From Spirometra erinaceieuropaei (lineage: Eukaryota > Platyhelminthes > Cestoda > Diphyllobothriidea > Diphyllobothriidae): a stretch of DNA of 64,000 nucleotides. The translations under genes and the position numbers were made by a program. The stretch covers positions 241,543 to 305,542 of the forward strand of contig CACRXP010000093.1 in the NCBI GenBank assembly GCA_902702965.1, in the 5' to 3' direction. Shown here piece by piece: positions 11,457 to 23,446 of this stretch. The stretch's first letter is position 1. Every line of letters begins with the position of its first letter. The notes below the pieces were generated by a model, which saw only the letters and a program-made list of their open reading frames with translations, was not told where the DNA came from and did not search any database.

Positions 11457-14400
11457 TCATGTCTCATCACTCCACAACCAGATGTAGTCGCCGCCAGCTG
11501 TGAGGAGACTGTTACCATTTGGGTGGGGACAAAGGGAGTGGATAAAGGGGACACCGGTGGTGGTGGGTTCAGACTGGAGGTCCGCCTCGTTGGCCAGATC
11601 CCGTGACCAGGCTGGTGATTTGGGCGAATGGTCCAGCACAAGGTTCGCTGCACCGCCTGTAACCACGTCCCATTGGTGCACCTTGGCGCAGTCCTCGGAA
11701 CCGCTTACAATCTGAGCGTCCTGATTCATGAAACAGCAGTCCAACCTAGGGGGAGGGGAGGGCAGGAGAGGTCAGTTGCTGCATTAACGGCCATCCCAGT
11801 TTCCCATGTCTGTGCCGGTACTCCTTCCTGCCTATCCCCTTACATTTGGCCAATATTCTACTTAGCTGCAAGTTTAGCTGCGTAGTGGCTGGTCTTGGGC
11901 CACCGCTTAATCGATCGTGCAGCAGTGGTGAGGGGTAAAGATAGGGTAAAAAGGCAAGAAGTCGGGTGGTTGTAGTGTCCGGTCGGCTGGTTACGCGAGA
12001 GGGCTGAGTGCCACATGCCGAGAAGGCCTGGAAGGCACCTGCTTACTGGTTGGATAGATTCCATCCCCGTAGGCCAGAGAACAGAGCTAGGCTCACCAGT
12101 CCTGATATGGGTGGTTTAATCACTTCCCCACCCTCAAAGGCAGGGCTACTTACCTACCACGAATGGCCAGCAGACACATGACGGACACTGACGGAGATGG
12201 TCTGAGTGCCTGTTCGGCTGATTGGGTGTGTATAATGCTCTTCTTGACGTGCGAGTCCGGATTCGGTGTTAGTAACATCGTCACGACAATTTGCTCTTAC
12301 AGTGTCGCCTAAATAAATGGCCAAAGACAGACGGCTTATGTACGTCACTTGTCTCGCAAAGCCACATTTCCCAATTACAACTCAGCAGATCGCACGAGCG
12401 TATTGTGAGCTTTTGCTTTCTGTCCGGGGACCACCTCGTGAGCTTCAGATGGTAGGTGTTGCGGGAAATTTCCGTACCAGAGCAGCTATCGAATTTGAAC
12501 ACTTTTACTTCCGGGAAATAGCATTACCTGCGTAAGTCAGTGTGTTCCCCCCTCCAGCCATTTGTTGGCAGTTATCAGACTTTTGGGCCCTCCAACTCCA
12601 CCGAAAAGCACTGCTCGAAAGCTGACGAAGTCTTTGATGTTGTTGGGCACCAAATGGACGCAACCGTCGCAAGCCAACTCCATGAACTTCATATTGTTGC
12701 CTCGAGGGAGTGCCAGTTTCTTACTTGGTGAGCACTGCAAGCGACTCTACAACGTAATCTATGGCGTAGCTAAGTGAAAGTGTGGGGGGGTAGCCCTGTC
12801 CAGCCGTGTTGGCAGTACACAATACTCAGTATGGCCAATACCAGAGTATAATTTCATTCTCCGAAGAAGAGGAAGAATAACCTCTCCAGGGTGTCAAGTG
12901 GTTTTCTGTACAAGTCACACCAGAAGACCGAATTGTAGGTATCCTACTCACAAGTTCTCCTTACCTGGTTCTCGTCGCTGGTGCGGAGCCAAAGATGAAA
13001 ACCTGGCGTTAGGTAGGGACAGACTGGAATACAGTTAACATACGGAAGCTAAGATATTCCATGTCCATCTGTACTGCAACACCATTAGGACATAACTTCT
13101 AGTTGTGAGCCCAGCTGAGAGTTTGACGACTGATAGTGCTCGAAAATTGCCCAGAGAAAACAGAGGGGACTTACTTGAAGACCTTGTTAACGTGGCCGGT
13201 GTATTTGCTCAGTAGCTCTCCATTCAGAGCATCCATGAGGCGTATAGTGGAGTCCTGAGAGGCAACAAGGACACACTGACCGTCGAAGGATATGCCCACG
13301 GAGGTGACAGGGTAACCGATGTAGTCCTCCAGCATCTCACCTGCACACAGAGTAACCGAGATGCAGCCAGAAGACAGAAAAGGGGAATGTAAGACCAACG
13401 CGTTTTTCCAGTTTGCCCGTCGACTCCATGTCAACGCTGGGTTTGAGTAGAATTAATCGCGCACTGTGCGGTGCTGGCCGATCGGACGGTGCAAACGCAA
13501 ACATCAGCTAAAGTCTCAATGCAGCTATGACACCCGAAACGGGCAGTTTTGGCAGGGTTTAAAGTTCCTAGTGGAGTAGTCTGACCGCGTTCATGGCCTG
13601 TGCAGTTGGCAAAAATATCGGGAGGGGAATCAAACGACGATAGGTGAGCAATCTGCGAGAAAGTGCGAACTGGTGTGCTCGAAGTTACTGTGCAGCCCTC
13701 AAGCAGCCATAATGGTGTCCGGATCGGGTGTAGTTGAGCTTCTCTCGAAATTCTGCTGAGAAAAAAAACAGGGGACTGCGCTATCAGAGGCCATGGCTAC
13801 TTGTGCGTCAAGGACAGTCCATGCAGTCAATTGCAATCCAAGACCTGCGCAATTATTCGGCTCGCGATATGTCGGGAAAAATATCACTTGAGGCTTCAAA
13901 ATTTTAAAACTACTTATGGGTAAAGTGAGTGACGAACGTATTTTGGGAGGCATGAACAGATTAGGCAACATTTTAGGCGGCCGAACACTTGCAAGGTCGG
14001 TGGTGTGTTGAGCCCACGATAGTTAAAAATTCTCATTTAGGGCTTAGCTGTGCTTAACGCTGGTGACGTATCTCTCGGCCAATGATCTGTTCTTGTTCTA
14101 TCAACACGTTTGCGCTGAATAATTGCCCGACATCGTGCATGTTTTATTCACTGGCTATAGGGGGGGATGTATCCCATTTCTCCTTCTGTTTGAGGGCTAC
14201 TTTGAAAGGCCGATAAGACAGGGACCAAAAAGGATCCTGTCTAATGGGGGGCGTTTGTTACTTAAAAGGAGAAACTGGCGTAAAACAACAGAGTCGGTCC
14301 CTGCTATAGAACAGTGGTGCTTGGGTAGGTGAACCGAGTAGGCGTAGGCGGTGAACACGACAGGCATGGCGATGCAAGCAACCTCATACCTTAAAACGCG

Positions 14401-17400
14401 GGCCACGCAGCAGACTCACCGGTCTGATTGTGAACGACAGCATCTACCGTTCGAAAATGCAAACGCGAAATAAAAGCGTGCCTCGGTAATCACTTATTCC
14501 TCATCATTTACGCTGTACGACAATTAAATTTTCAACAGTACCTGCGTCAAACCCCAAGGCCTCAATCGCTAAATATCTGATTGAATCCTCACGAAGCGAT
14601 GGGAGGATACGCATCTCTGAAAGGTCTTTTTCCTGATCTCTAACAGAGTCCAATACCTTTGGCGGATATTGGGACAAGAAGCTTGAAGTAACATTGCATT
14701 TAACGGGCGCAGCGCAGTCATTGGCTCACCTTTGCGAATATCGTAGAGACGGACACATCGGTCGATAGAGCCCGTGAGAATCTGCCAGCGGCGCACTGCG
14801 ATGCAACTGACACTATCCCTCGCCTCGTGCATAGTCTGAATGGAAGGGCGAAAAAGGCACAGACATAAGACGGTCGTTCAAGTGAAAGATCCATTACGCC
14901 TTCTGAATACACACAGGCCGAGCTTACCTGCACACTAAGTCCAGCATAGTCGGACCAAAAAGCCCAAACAGACCCCATGGTTCGTGCCTACACTGCGGCG
15001 AAGGCGTGTGCCTCGGTGGTCTCTGTTTGCAGGAAACCGTAGCACACGATGAGACCCACCGTCGTGAAGATGTCCATCCGCAGGTATGGCCTGCGTCAGC
15101 GGATAAAGTGGCCAAGATCAATAGTCAGCTTTTAAGTGGTCATGAAGGCAAGCCAACGGCATGTTGCGGTACGCGCATGACACGGTAGACCGCGGCGTCA
15201 AGCTTGCCCTGCTATCTTTTCCAGTCCATCCTGTGGGAAGGAATGGATGACAATGATGCTAAAGAATCCTTAGTCCCTGTTGTAGCAGGCGGCTAACACC
15301 GTGGCCAAGGGCTTTGTCTGGTCTTCGCTCCTCTTATGGAAGCATAGTGCTCCGGACTCCCTGGATACATAACTGCGACTGCATATCCACAGCAAGGATA
15401 TCCTATCACACCATTGATGGTGCATGTAACCCCTAACTTACAACGCAGCCTACATCTACGGAGGCCAGTTGAGATAACAGTTGGCTTGTGATTGTGACTT
15501 TGGAAGTTCAAGTGCAACCGGACGGGACGGCAACATCCTCGTGGGACGAACGGATTGGATTGCTCGGAGACTGACAGCAACCGCAAAGGGGTCTGTTTTG
15601 TTCTCCCAAACACTGCAAAGATATTTTCACCTTGGATAAACAGTTCAGTTTGTGTTGAAGCAACTCCACCCGGCCAGCCCGAGAGAATTTGACGCAGCGG
15701 TCAAGGCCAAAGCAAACAAATTCAAGGGTGTAGAGTTATTTACTATCGGGCGTACCTGCTTCAGAAAACTAACTTTCCTCTGCTCTCTATGCGTAGATAT
15801 GCAGGCGTTTAGGATTTATTCTGAATTCAGTGAAGCAACCTAATAATAACCTGGCCTGATGTTCACCGAGCGTCCCGCAGCAGAGCGGACGCAGGAACGG
15901 TGGCTTGCCCCTGAACTAGTTTATAATGATAATACCGGCAATTTGTCTACTACTCTGAGCTTTCGAGCTCGTGCAGGAGTCCGTTCTCCGAGATGACACC
16001 AGCCAGGAGCAAGGCAAGCCGAGAATTGACTGAGGCCTGGGCCTCGGATGAGAACTCAGCCGATCAGGCGTCGGCATACGGAGCCCTGCGCAGCCACCTC
16101 CGGATACGCATACCTGGCCGCTGATTGGCTAGTACTCACTGTAACTGTCGTTTGTCCTGTTGCACGAGTTGGGGAGTTCAGAATAACAAACAAATTGTTC
16201 CGGTGCTCGACCAGTCTTTCTTCTCTTCCTTGGCCATTTCAAATACTTTTAGGCACCTCTCTGCCCATATAACGCGGTCTAAAAATCTGCTCAGCAGCTC
16301 GCCAAAAACGAGGACGATAACAGGAGCCACTCGCGTGTGAATTTACTTCTAGAGATGACTTTCGTAGGGCCAAAGTCGCTCTCTCTCTTCCCACTCCCAC
16401 CGGCAAAAAGGCGGGGCAACGAGGACCGGAGGTGGACACGGACGCGGTGGATGGCTTATCCTGTCTCTGTGTACCGCGGTGTCCCTGGTCTCTTTCCGAC
16501 CACACAATCAAGTATCTCACAAAATCTCATTGGCGTTGAAAAGGTGTGTCGGCCAGTCCAAGCTGGGTTCGACTGCTAGTAACAGCAGCTATCAGGGTGT
16601 TACCGCCGCGCCCAGCACAGCATCGTGGAGTCACAGATGAGAACTGAGCGTGAACTTAGGCCTTTGTTGCAACTGCCGGGCCATCAAGTGGAAAGCCCCT
16701 TCTGGGCAACCCTACTTTCAGTGGTAGCCGTTGTAGTTGGGAGTAAAATCACAGAACAGCCATAGACGATTTTAGATAATAGAAGTGACCTATGCGTGGC
16801 GGAGCAGAAGAATAGTCTGAAAAGTGAGGAGGGTCGACCAGCATGGCAGAACCAGGGTTTGACAAACAAGTGTAAATGCAAGGTCATTCATCTGGTGTGA
16901 GTATTAGCGAAAACATCAGTGAGGTCGGATGTCAGAAGAGAGACATGATTGGTGCACAAAAAACTGAGGTCATCTGAGGGCGAATCATGGATACACAGTA
17001 GAATAACTTCAAATGAATGCATTTTTATGGAAATTTTTGCCGGCTGCTTCGCAATTGGGTAGGAAACCTGATTTTTACCGACTTTACTGAAAAAACCCGA
17101 CAGCGACTGTGAATTTTAAAAACTTCCGGCAATTTAACTGGACCTCCACCGGAGAACAGGTCATTTTTATTTTCATTTAGTTTGAAGACGGATTGTCTGA
17201 TTCATTTTTCAAATGTTTGTCTCTTTATTCGAGACTTTTCAAAAGCTGGCTTCTCACGTGCACAATTGCAAAAAACGACTGCCTGTCGTTATGTTACCGC
17301 TCGCAGGGACTCCGAGTGCGTCGAATTTAATGGGCGCGGAGAAAGCCTTGTGCCGTAATCACTAGTTCACGTCTGCATAAATGCGAACAATCAGTCTGTT

Positions 17401-20400
17401 TGATGTGTTTTAGAAGTATCCGCTATGATATTTTGCAAGTCGAAATGCGACGATAAGTCCGGCCGAGTAATTTTTAGTCTGCCTTGTGTTATAGAAAGAA
17501 ATGGGAGTTAGAACTGAACCGTTTGAAGTAACGGCAACGAAATTTTGTGAAATTTGGCGCAAAATGCACACTATTGGAGCAGTTTAGGATACTAATTTTT
17601 AATAAAATGCGCACGGTTAATGAAGGAAAATCCAACCAGATCGGATTCAATTCGAAATATCTGCACGTGCCAATAGGTAAGCACCGATCTGCATTGACAA
17701 TAAAATTCCAGGGCTCGTGGAGGCTGCTACAGGAAGAACTTGTCTCCAAGGGTCTAGCCCTGCACAAAAATTGAGTGGGTCTCATTCGTCAAAGACGTGT
17801 GTACTTATTAGTAAGAAATCAGCTTACTGATCAGGATAGATGGATCCAGTCTCGCAGGGCGGCACGCGCACTCAAATTGCAAGTTTTAGCTCCCCCGGGG
17901 ACATAGTTCTACGCTTATCACCGCGACGTCTACGAGGCATGGAAGCTTTCATTACCAGAGGAGATAATAGTGCTATGCCCCCGTGGCACTTGCCACACTG
18001 GCGCATAGCTGACCCCGAGGCCAGCGTCACGCCCAACTGCTGAGACAATACATCAATGCCCACCCTCGAAGACTTCAATTTTTACATTGGAGAAACATCA
18101 GCCATAGAGACAGCGGAAACATGTACAGTGCGTGACCGGCCTCATAGAATGTTGGCCGAAATTCTGGGACGCGTTTTTGATTAGGGAGGATGGTGGGGTT
18201 GCAATATTGATTAGCATGCTGCATAGTCCTTTAGTACTTCGGACTCGCCAGGATGTCGGCTTTTGAATGCACTCCTTTTTGACCTGCAAAAACCACACTC
18301 GGTAAAACAATGACTACTTAATTAACATGCATTTTTCCTATTGATGTTCGATGGTCTTATAAATTCAAACACATTTTATAGAAGATATGCACAAAAATAT
18401 GTTTTCTTTTACTCCCTTGGTAGAAAATCCCATTGTCTTCAAAATTTACACCCGATGAAAGTGTGTATTTAGGTTTTAAAAAAGTTTCCCAATTCCCGAA
18501 TAATTTTGAGCCTGATCTGCCATTGCATTAGCGTTTGGCGATTTCAGTCCACAAAGTGCATGCTTTCCGCGTAAGGAAAATCATATAATCCTCTATGCCT
18601 TTAAGAATAAACTATATAGGGTTCATAAAATTTCACAATGGATCCGGACTGTGTTGTACATTTCATGAGGAGCATTGGTAAACGGACATAAGCGGTCCTG
18701 TATGCATGGACATCGCACGGTCTTAAAAGTCTCATAATTAGAAACTTCTTTAAAACCTAGGTACACACTTTTTCGGATATAAAATTTGAAGACAATGGGA
18801 TTTTCCACCAAAGGAGTAAAAGAAAGCATATTCCGTGCCTGTTTTCTATAAAATGTGCTTGAATTTATAAGGCCATCGAAAATCAATAGGAAAAGTGGAT
18901 GCTATTTCAATTGTCAGTTTTTACCGAGGTCAAAAAGGAATGCATCCAAGATCCGACATCCTGGCGAGTCCGAAATATTAAAGGATTATGCTGCATTCTA
19001 ATCAATATTACAACCCCACCATCCTTCCTAATCGACAACGCATTTCAGAATTTCGGCTAACATTTCATGAGATCCGTAGCGCACTGTATATCATCAGGCG
19101 ATCATGGGCCAAACCAAGCATGAGGAAACTCGAGAGTCGACCGGTCATTCATTGCGACAACTGATCAACGTGCCCACACTTGGTTGGCTTTTGCTCTTTT
19201 GAAACTTCAGGATAATTAGCATACAATTCCCTGATATCAACTCTTTCACTCCTTTATCTCCTGGAGGACACAATTGTGGCAGTGCACAGTAAGAAGTTTG
19301 ATGGATACCTGGATTGGGTACTGAGTACGAGCCCGGGCATCCCAGGCTAGGAGCATTCCGTCCACACCGGCAGAGAGAAGGAGACTGGGTGCGGCTGCCT
19401 CCTCTGAGGGGCCGGCAAATTTCACCGCATTCACGCGACCCGCGTGCTTTCGCCATCGGCGCACGGCCTGCCCCGAGACCACGTCCCACAGGATCACTAG
19501 CTGGTCCGTGCCTCCTGATCCCAGCTGACTGTTGTCACTGGAGGACTGTGTCAAGGGCAAACAAAAAACACGTACGTTTGCACGGGTACTCAAAGGCATG
19601 TGCGGACAGATCTTTACGCTTAAAGGTGCAAGAAAACAAATCGATCTCTGAGAAGGGTATTATTACTTATCTGAGGATTCGCAACCGCACGTACGCACAT
19701 AGTCGAACTCTGTGTTGAGAGCTGATCTCCTCTTCATTAACTGCGATGAGAAGCCAGTGTCGCATTTAGGCAGCAGCACTGGACACAATGGGCAGGCAAT
19801 GAAAGACGTGCTCAAACCCCTCAGCTACCCTTAGATGAGTTGAGGCATTCTCATGGTGTTGTCACAGGAGGTGCAGGCAGGTTCATTAAAGGAGGAATTC
19901 TGTATACTTTTTCCAAAGAATCTTTTCTAAAGAACGGTGGTGAAAGCCTACAGTTTTAGTCCACCGTGTGCAACCGTAGCCCAGAATTTACGGCCATCGG
20001 AGAAAACGAGGGTGGGCGTACTTTTGCGGTAAAAGAGATTGCGTGAAGGCACTTTTGAGGTTTAGCGAGAACCCTACGAGCAGTGTAGATTCGGCCGATG
20101 ATGTCAATACTACTCAGTCTGTTGTGTAGACACCCGGTAGGCAGGTAGCAATGTACAGCATGTACTAGCGATCCTAAGAATCACCTGCTTTCAGTTATGC
20201 CGCCCAGTTCTGTGAGGAAGGCAAGTTCAAATGGGACAACTCTCCGTCTAAACACGGCACAACGGACTGTCAGTGGGTTAGGCAGCAGATCAATATTTAT
20301 AAGGAGTAGTCAACACGCAGCCCCGAAGTAAAACCTTCGTAAAATCTCTGGAGCATGTTGAAGTGAGAGCATGCCTAAGTTGGAGATCTCAAGGAGACTA

Positions 20401-21055
20401 TTCAGGTAGCATGAGATACAGAATTAATGAGCTATGAAAGTACTTCGTTTGTCGCTTCCTCCTATCGCGCGTAGTATATTCGTCTTAGTGCAGCAACACC
20501 TTGCTCGTTAGGCGGGCCTCTCAGCGTTAAGCGTTGCAAAGAAATTGGGATCCCTAAACGTTGGAGTGAACGGAATGTCCGAATCTGAGCCACAGCCGTC
20601 GTCGTCTGTCTTATCTCCTATCAAATCCAGTGTTCTAGGTAAGACGACGCACAAGGTCACACGAGACGGCATCTGTCGGGCTAACTGGCGGGGTTGGTCC
20701 CACCTTCACCGTCAAAATATTGCATCACCTCAGTCGGAAGCCTGAGCGATCTTATGGACGCATTCCGTCACCCGCAAGGATGCAGTTATAAGGGAAGGAG
20801 AGAGGAGGACCGACTAACCTGAACATCAGAGACCTCGCCGCTGTGACCGCTATAGGTCTTCAACAGACGCCCAGCGTGCGGATTCCACAGGCGAATGGTC
20901 CTGTTTCCACCAGCTGTCAGGCAGTACTGGCCATCGGCGTTGAAACGCACGGCTCGGACAGCATTCTGTCGACAGAACAGGCGTCTGACCGGCCTCAGGG
21001 GCAATTTTGTTTCAGCTTTTGCATCTTCCGGGGTGCCAGAGAAATCAGTTGAGGC
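11457..21055 (-). CDS. WDR83: WD repeat-containing protein 83 (MORG1), five exons
   Basis: A WD40 beta-propeller protein, known as a scaffold for ERK signalling and HIF prolyl hydroxylase and as a spliceosome-associated factor. Exons on the minus strand are 21055-20819, 19545-19309, 14835-14730, 13340-13175 and 11745-11457. Every junction has GT/AG borders and matching phase (0, 0, 1, 2). The joined frame runs about 344 residues to the TGA at 11457, compared with about 315 in vertebrates. Recognisable blocks are NAVRAVRFNADGQYCLTAG and RLWNPHAGRLLKTYSGH (exon 1), LVILWDVVSGQAVRRWRKHAGRV (exon 2), EARDSVSCIAV..ILTGSIDRCVRLYD (exon 3), DGQCVLVASQDSTIRLMD..GELLSKYTGH (exon 4) and DCCF..IVSGSEDCAKVHQWD (exon 5). 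The first exon listed opens at an acceptor without a Met, so the start codon lies in an unfound upstream exon. The gene converges on the Ac45-like gene. Confidence 0.9.
11746..18120 (-). other. WDR83 introns 3-4 and part of intron 2, nothing recognised
   Basis: Apart from the exons at 13175-13340 and 14730-14835, this stretch holds only short frames. One at 12540-12740 on the minus strand (KKLALPRGNN..FGGVGG) reads plausibly as protein, but it has no splice context or family that I recognise. The rest looks like unique or anciently repetitive intron DNA. Confidence 0.5.
18124..19088. repeat. Large imperfect inverted repeat (arms about 350 bp) in WDR83 intron 2
   Basis: The left arm (18124 to about 18492) reads TACAGTGCG..TTGGCCGAAATTCTG..GGATGGTGGGGTTGC..CGGACTCGCCAGGATGTCGG..GAAAATCCCATTGTCTTC. 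The right arm (about 18749-19088) is its reverse complement block for block, with scattered mismatches and small indels. The spacer of about 255 bp is not shared. No terminal duplication or transposase is visible. It could be a foldback element, or two copies of one repeat inserted head to head. The transcript of this intron could fold into a long hairpin. Both arms allow the same short reading frame, but I do not recognise a product. Confidence 0.8.
19546..20818 (-). other. WDR83 intron 1, nothing recognised
   Basis: Intron between the exons at 20819-21055 and 19309-19545. The acceptor is the pyrimidine-rich TTTGCCCTTGACACAG ending just above 19545. No repeat or gene was recognised inside. 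Confidence 0.5.
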
Positions 21056-21734
21056 CTAGATTTAAGATAATGAAACGGAGGTGGGGAATAAACATTCACC
21101 TCAGGGAATGGATGGATAACAGTAGGCCTGGAGGTTGAAATGGCAACTTTGAGTGCCACACTGGCAGGCTGCACAAGGCGGAACAATCTGAACGAGAGCT
21201 CCAGACTCTAAATCTTCACTATGTGAGGAAACAAAAAACGCCCATATCACCCATTACCGCGCGAGTTATTACCCAGAAGGTTAAACGAAACAGTGTGCGG
21301 TCTCATATCTAAGTCACCATGGAGTAAAGAAAAAGTCAAACTGGTCAGTGATCTTAAGAGGGCTTCACTTGCGATAGTGCTCGCTCCTCTGAAGCGTTAT
21401 CGCATGCTAGACCACCTCTCAAGAATCAACAGACATTGCGGCGTCGAAATGCTTCAAGTTCCACGTCCCTAGTTTAGCTATTGGATCGGGGTGGTGATAA
21501 TGGAAGGATTTAGAGGGATTTCAACTGTTATTAGCGCAAACGGAGGAAAATTCACAGATATGGCTATAAAACGCTGGTTGTGTGTAAGAGACGGGGGATG
21601 AACCGCTAACCAATGAATTTACATCAAGCCCTCGCGAAAGGGATCAAGGACAGGCAAAGCAGCGTTCGAGGCGAGTCAATATTCGGTGCCGATGGGTATA
21701 TCTAAAGATGCATGGACATCGCGACTGTTGAAAC

Positions 21735-22205
21735 GTATTCAAAGTTCCAAGAGGCCGAAATCCTCGCAAGGGGTGACAACTGCGTGAGTCGTGAGTTACT
21801 CGCGTCATGGTTCTCAGGTGCGCAGCCCATCAACAAGCGCAATGCTCTCCCGTTACCGTATTCCGTGCTGAGATTTTCCGTGGGCAGGGGAATTAGTCAC
21901 GTGGGGAGGGCGCGGGCGAGCAATCGTCACACCAGCATCCAACACGGATGACGAAGTCGCGGCAATTAATGACTCGGACGCGGACTGACAAGCCATCATC
22001 GCATCAACTACGATCCCAGTGGTGATCGCGAGAGCTGTTAATTACAGTACGCCCATGGTCCCATGGCAGCCACCTGCTATGAATACTGCACTCCTTGTGC
22101 CACCATTACCCCTATCTGTGACTGTCTCTGATGATGGGCTCGAGTGAGAATCCGAAACGTCAGGCCAATAAATTTTTTGTTCCAGTGATCGCATCTTCGT
22201 CTTCT
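21735..22205 (+). mobile_element. Penelope-like element, 3'-terminal fragment
   Basis: The frame at 21740-21950 encodes EAEILARGDNCVSRELLASWF followed by PYSVLRF and a Gly/Arg-rich tail. This is the C-terminal stretch that follows the GIY-YIG endonuclease in flatworm Penelope-like retroelements. The 3' flank ends in GTGAGAATCCGAAACGTCAGG (about 22145-22165) followed by CAATAAA, shared with the better-preserved copy ending near 58715. The RT and endonuclease are missing, so this is a 5'-truncated dead copy. It lies between NUP62 and WDR83. Confidence 0.75.
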
Positions 22206-23446
22206 GTATTCAAAGCCCTCGAAAAGTCTGGGCTGAGTTGGATTATTTTAGAAGAAAGTGCAACAGGGCGCAGCGGATAATCAAAATAAATCATACATTC
22301 GGCCATAGAATATGGATCAACAGTAAGCCCTATAAACGCGAAAAATGACGCGTGCCATAAATCACTGTCCGTGTACCGGCGTCCCTAGAACTGACTAAAG
22401 TCAATTTAAGCAAAAATGGCCTATTCCTAAGCGAAATACCATCAGATCTAGTTTTTCAGGAGGGAGGAAACCGGACACTGAGTTTGTTTAATGGATGCTA
22501 TAACCTCCAGCAGAATAAATGCGCCGTGTTCAGGCCAGAAAGTAAAACAGTCGCGTGTTGTACGCAGGAAGTTAGTTGGGTGTTATCTTAATACAGGCAA
22601 TAGATAAGGCATGAGGCACGTGTCTTGCCTATCCGCCGCTGTTTGATCCTGACAAGTTCTGTCCTGGTGCCTTTACTTTAAATTCTGTTAAACGAAGTCA
22701 TAAAAAATGTAGACGCATTACCGATATGAACGAGCAAGCGAGACCGGAGCGGTCATTTGTGCTTTATATTCCCGCCATTAGTCAGCCTAAACCGCTTCTG
22801 CCTTTGTGGCCAGTATTCTGTTGTCAATTGCTCGGTTCCAGGTGACCGCCTACAAGGCCTCTACACCTGAGCTCCACATCAAAACGGAGGGTCCGTATTC
22901 TATCCTGCCAGTAGGCCAGACCGGTAATGGCCAATCACATTCGACTTTAAACCCACAAACCACTAAACAAAAAATCTGTCGAAGACTTAGACCATCGGCG
23001 TCTTTGTGAGGAGTTGGGCGCGACGCAAACCCCAAATTATCTACGTATTTATGGTCGAGTGGGTTCAAAAGGAAGAGTCTTGGATTACCGAGCAGTCGAC
23101 TGGCGCATTTTAGTCGAAAATTTGAAGAGCGCCTCAGGCCAGAATTGGATTTGTAGACAGAGAGTCGGCTATAATCCTCTTAAGAAAACCTCTGGGCTTG
23201 CGAGCTAGACCGTCAAGACGTTGAAAGCTCCCCTTCCACCCCCCCCCCTCCCCCCAACGAATTAATTAGTTCTGTGCAATACCTATTGGCGAACGAGATA
23301 AAGGGTTTTCTCGTCGAAAGTTCAAGCAACCAGTAACGGAATAATGAAGGGGCGAAGCAGCAAAAAGTGGCTAGTTAGTGAGTAAAGTGTATTTCTTGAA
23401 AAGCGTAAGAAGTTGTACAAACATGATAGGCAGTCCTTGAAGTCCT
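22206..23446. other. Intergenic region between NUP62 and WDR83, nothing recognised
   Basis: Contains short frames only and a C-rich run at about 23232-23258. The 3' untranslated region of NUP62 must begin at 23446 and run leftward. An AATACA hexamer (a weak polyadenylation variant) lies near 23388 on the minus strand. Confidence 0.45.

Noticed and set aside
12537..12740. Possible extra WDR83 exon in the minus frame KKLALPRGNN..FGGVGG
   Set aside because: WDR83 exons 4 and 5 already join in phase without it, and the frame contains no WD40 pattern.
20995..21186. Upstream exon of WDR83 (VQPASVALKVAISTSRPTV, donor GTGAAT)
   Set aside because: It would join in phase over a 53-nt intron, but it has no ATG and no similarity to the WDR83 N-terminus; left unannotated.
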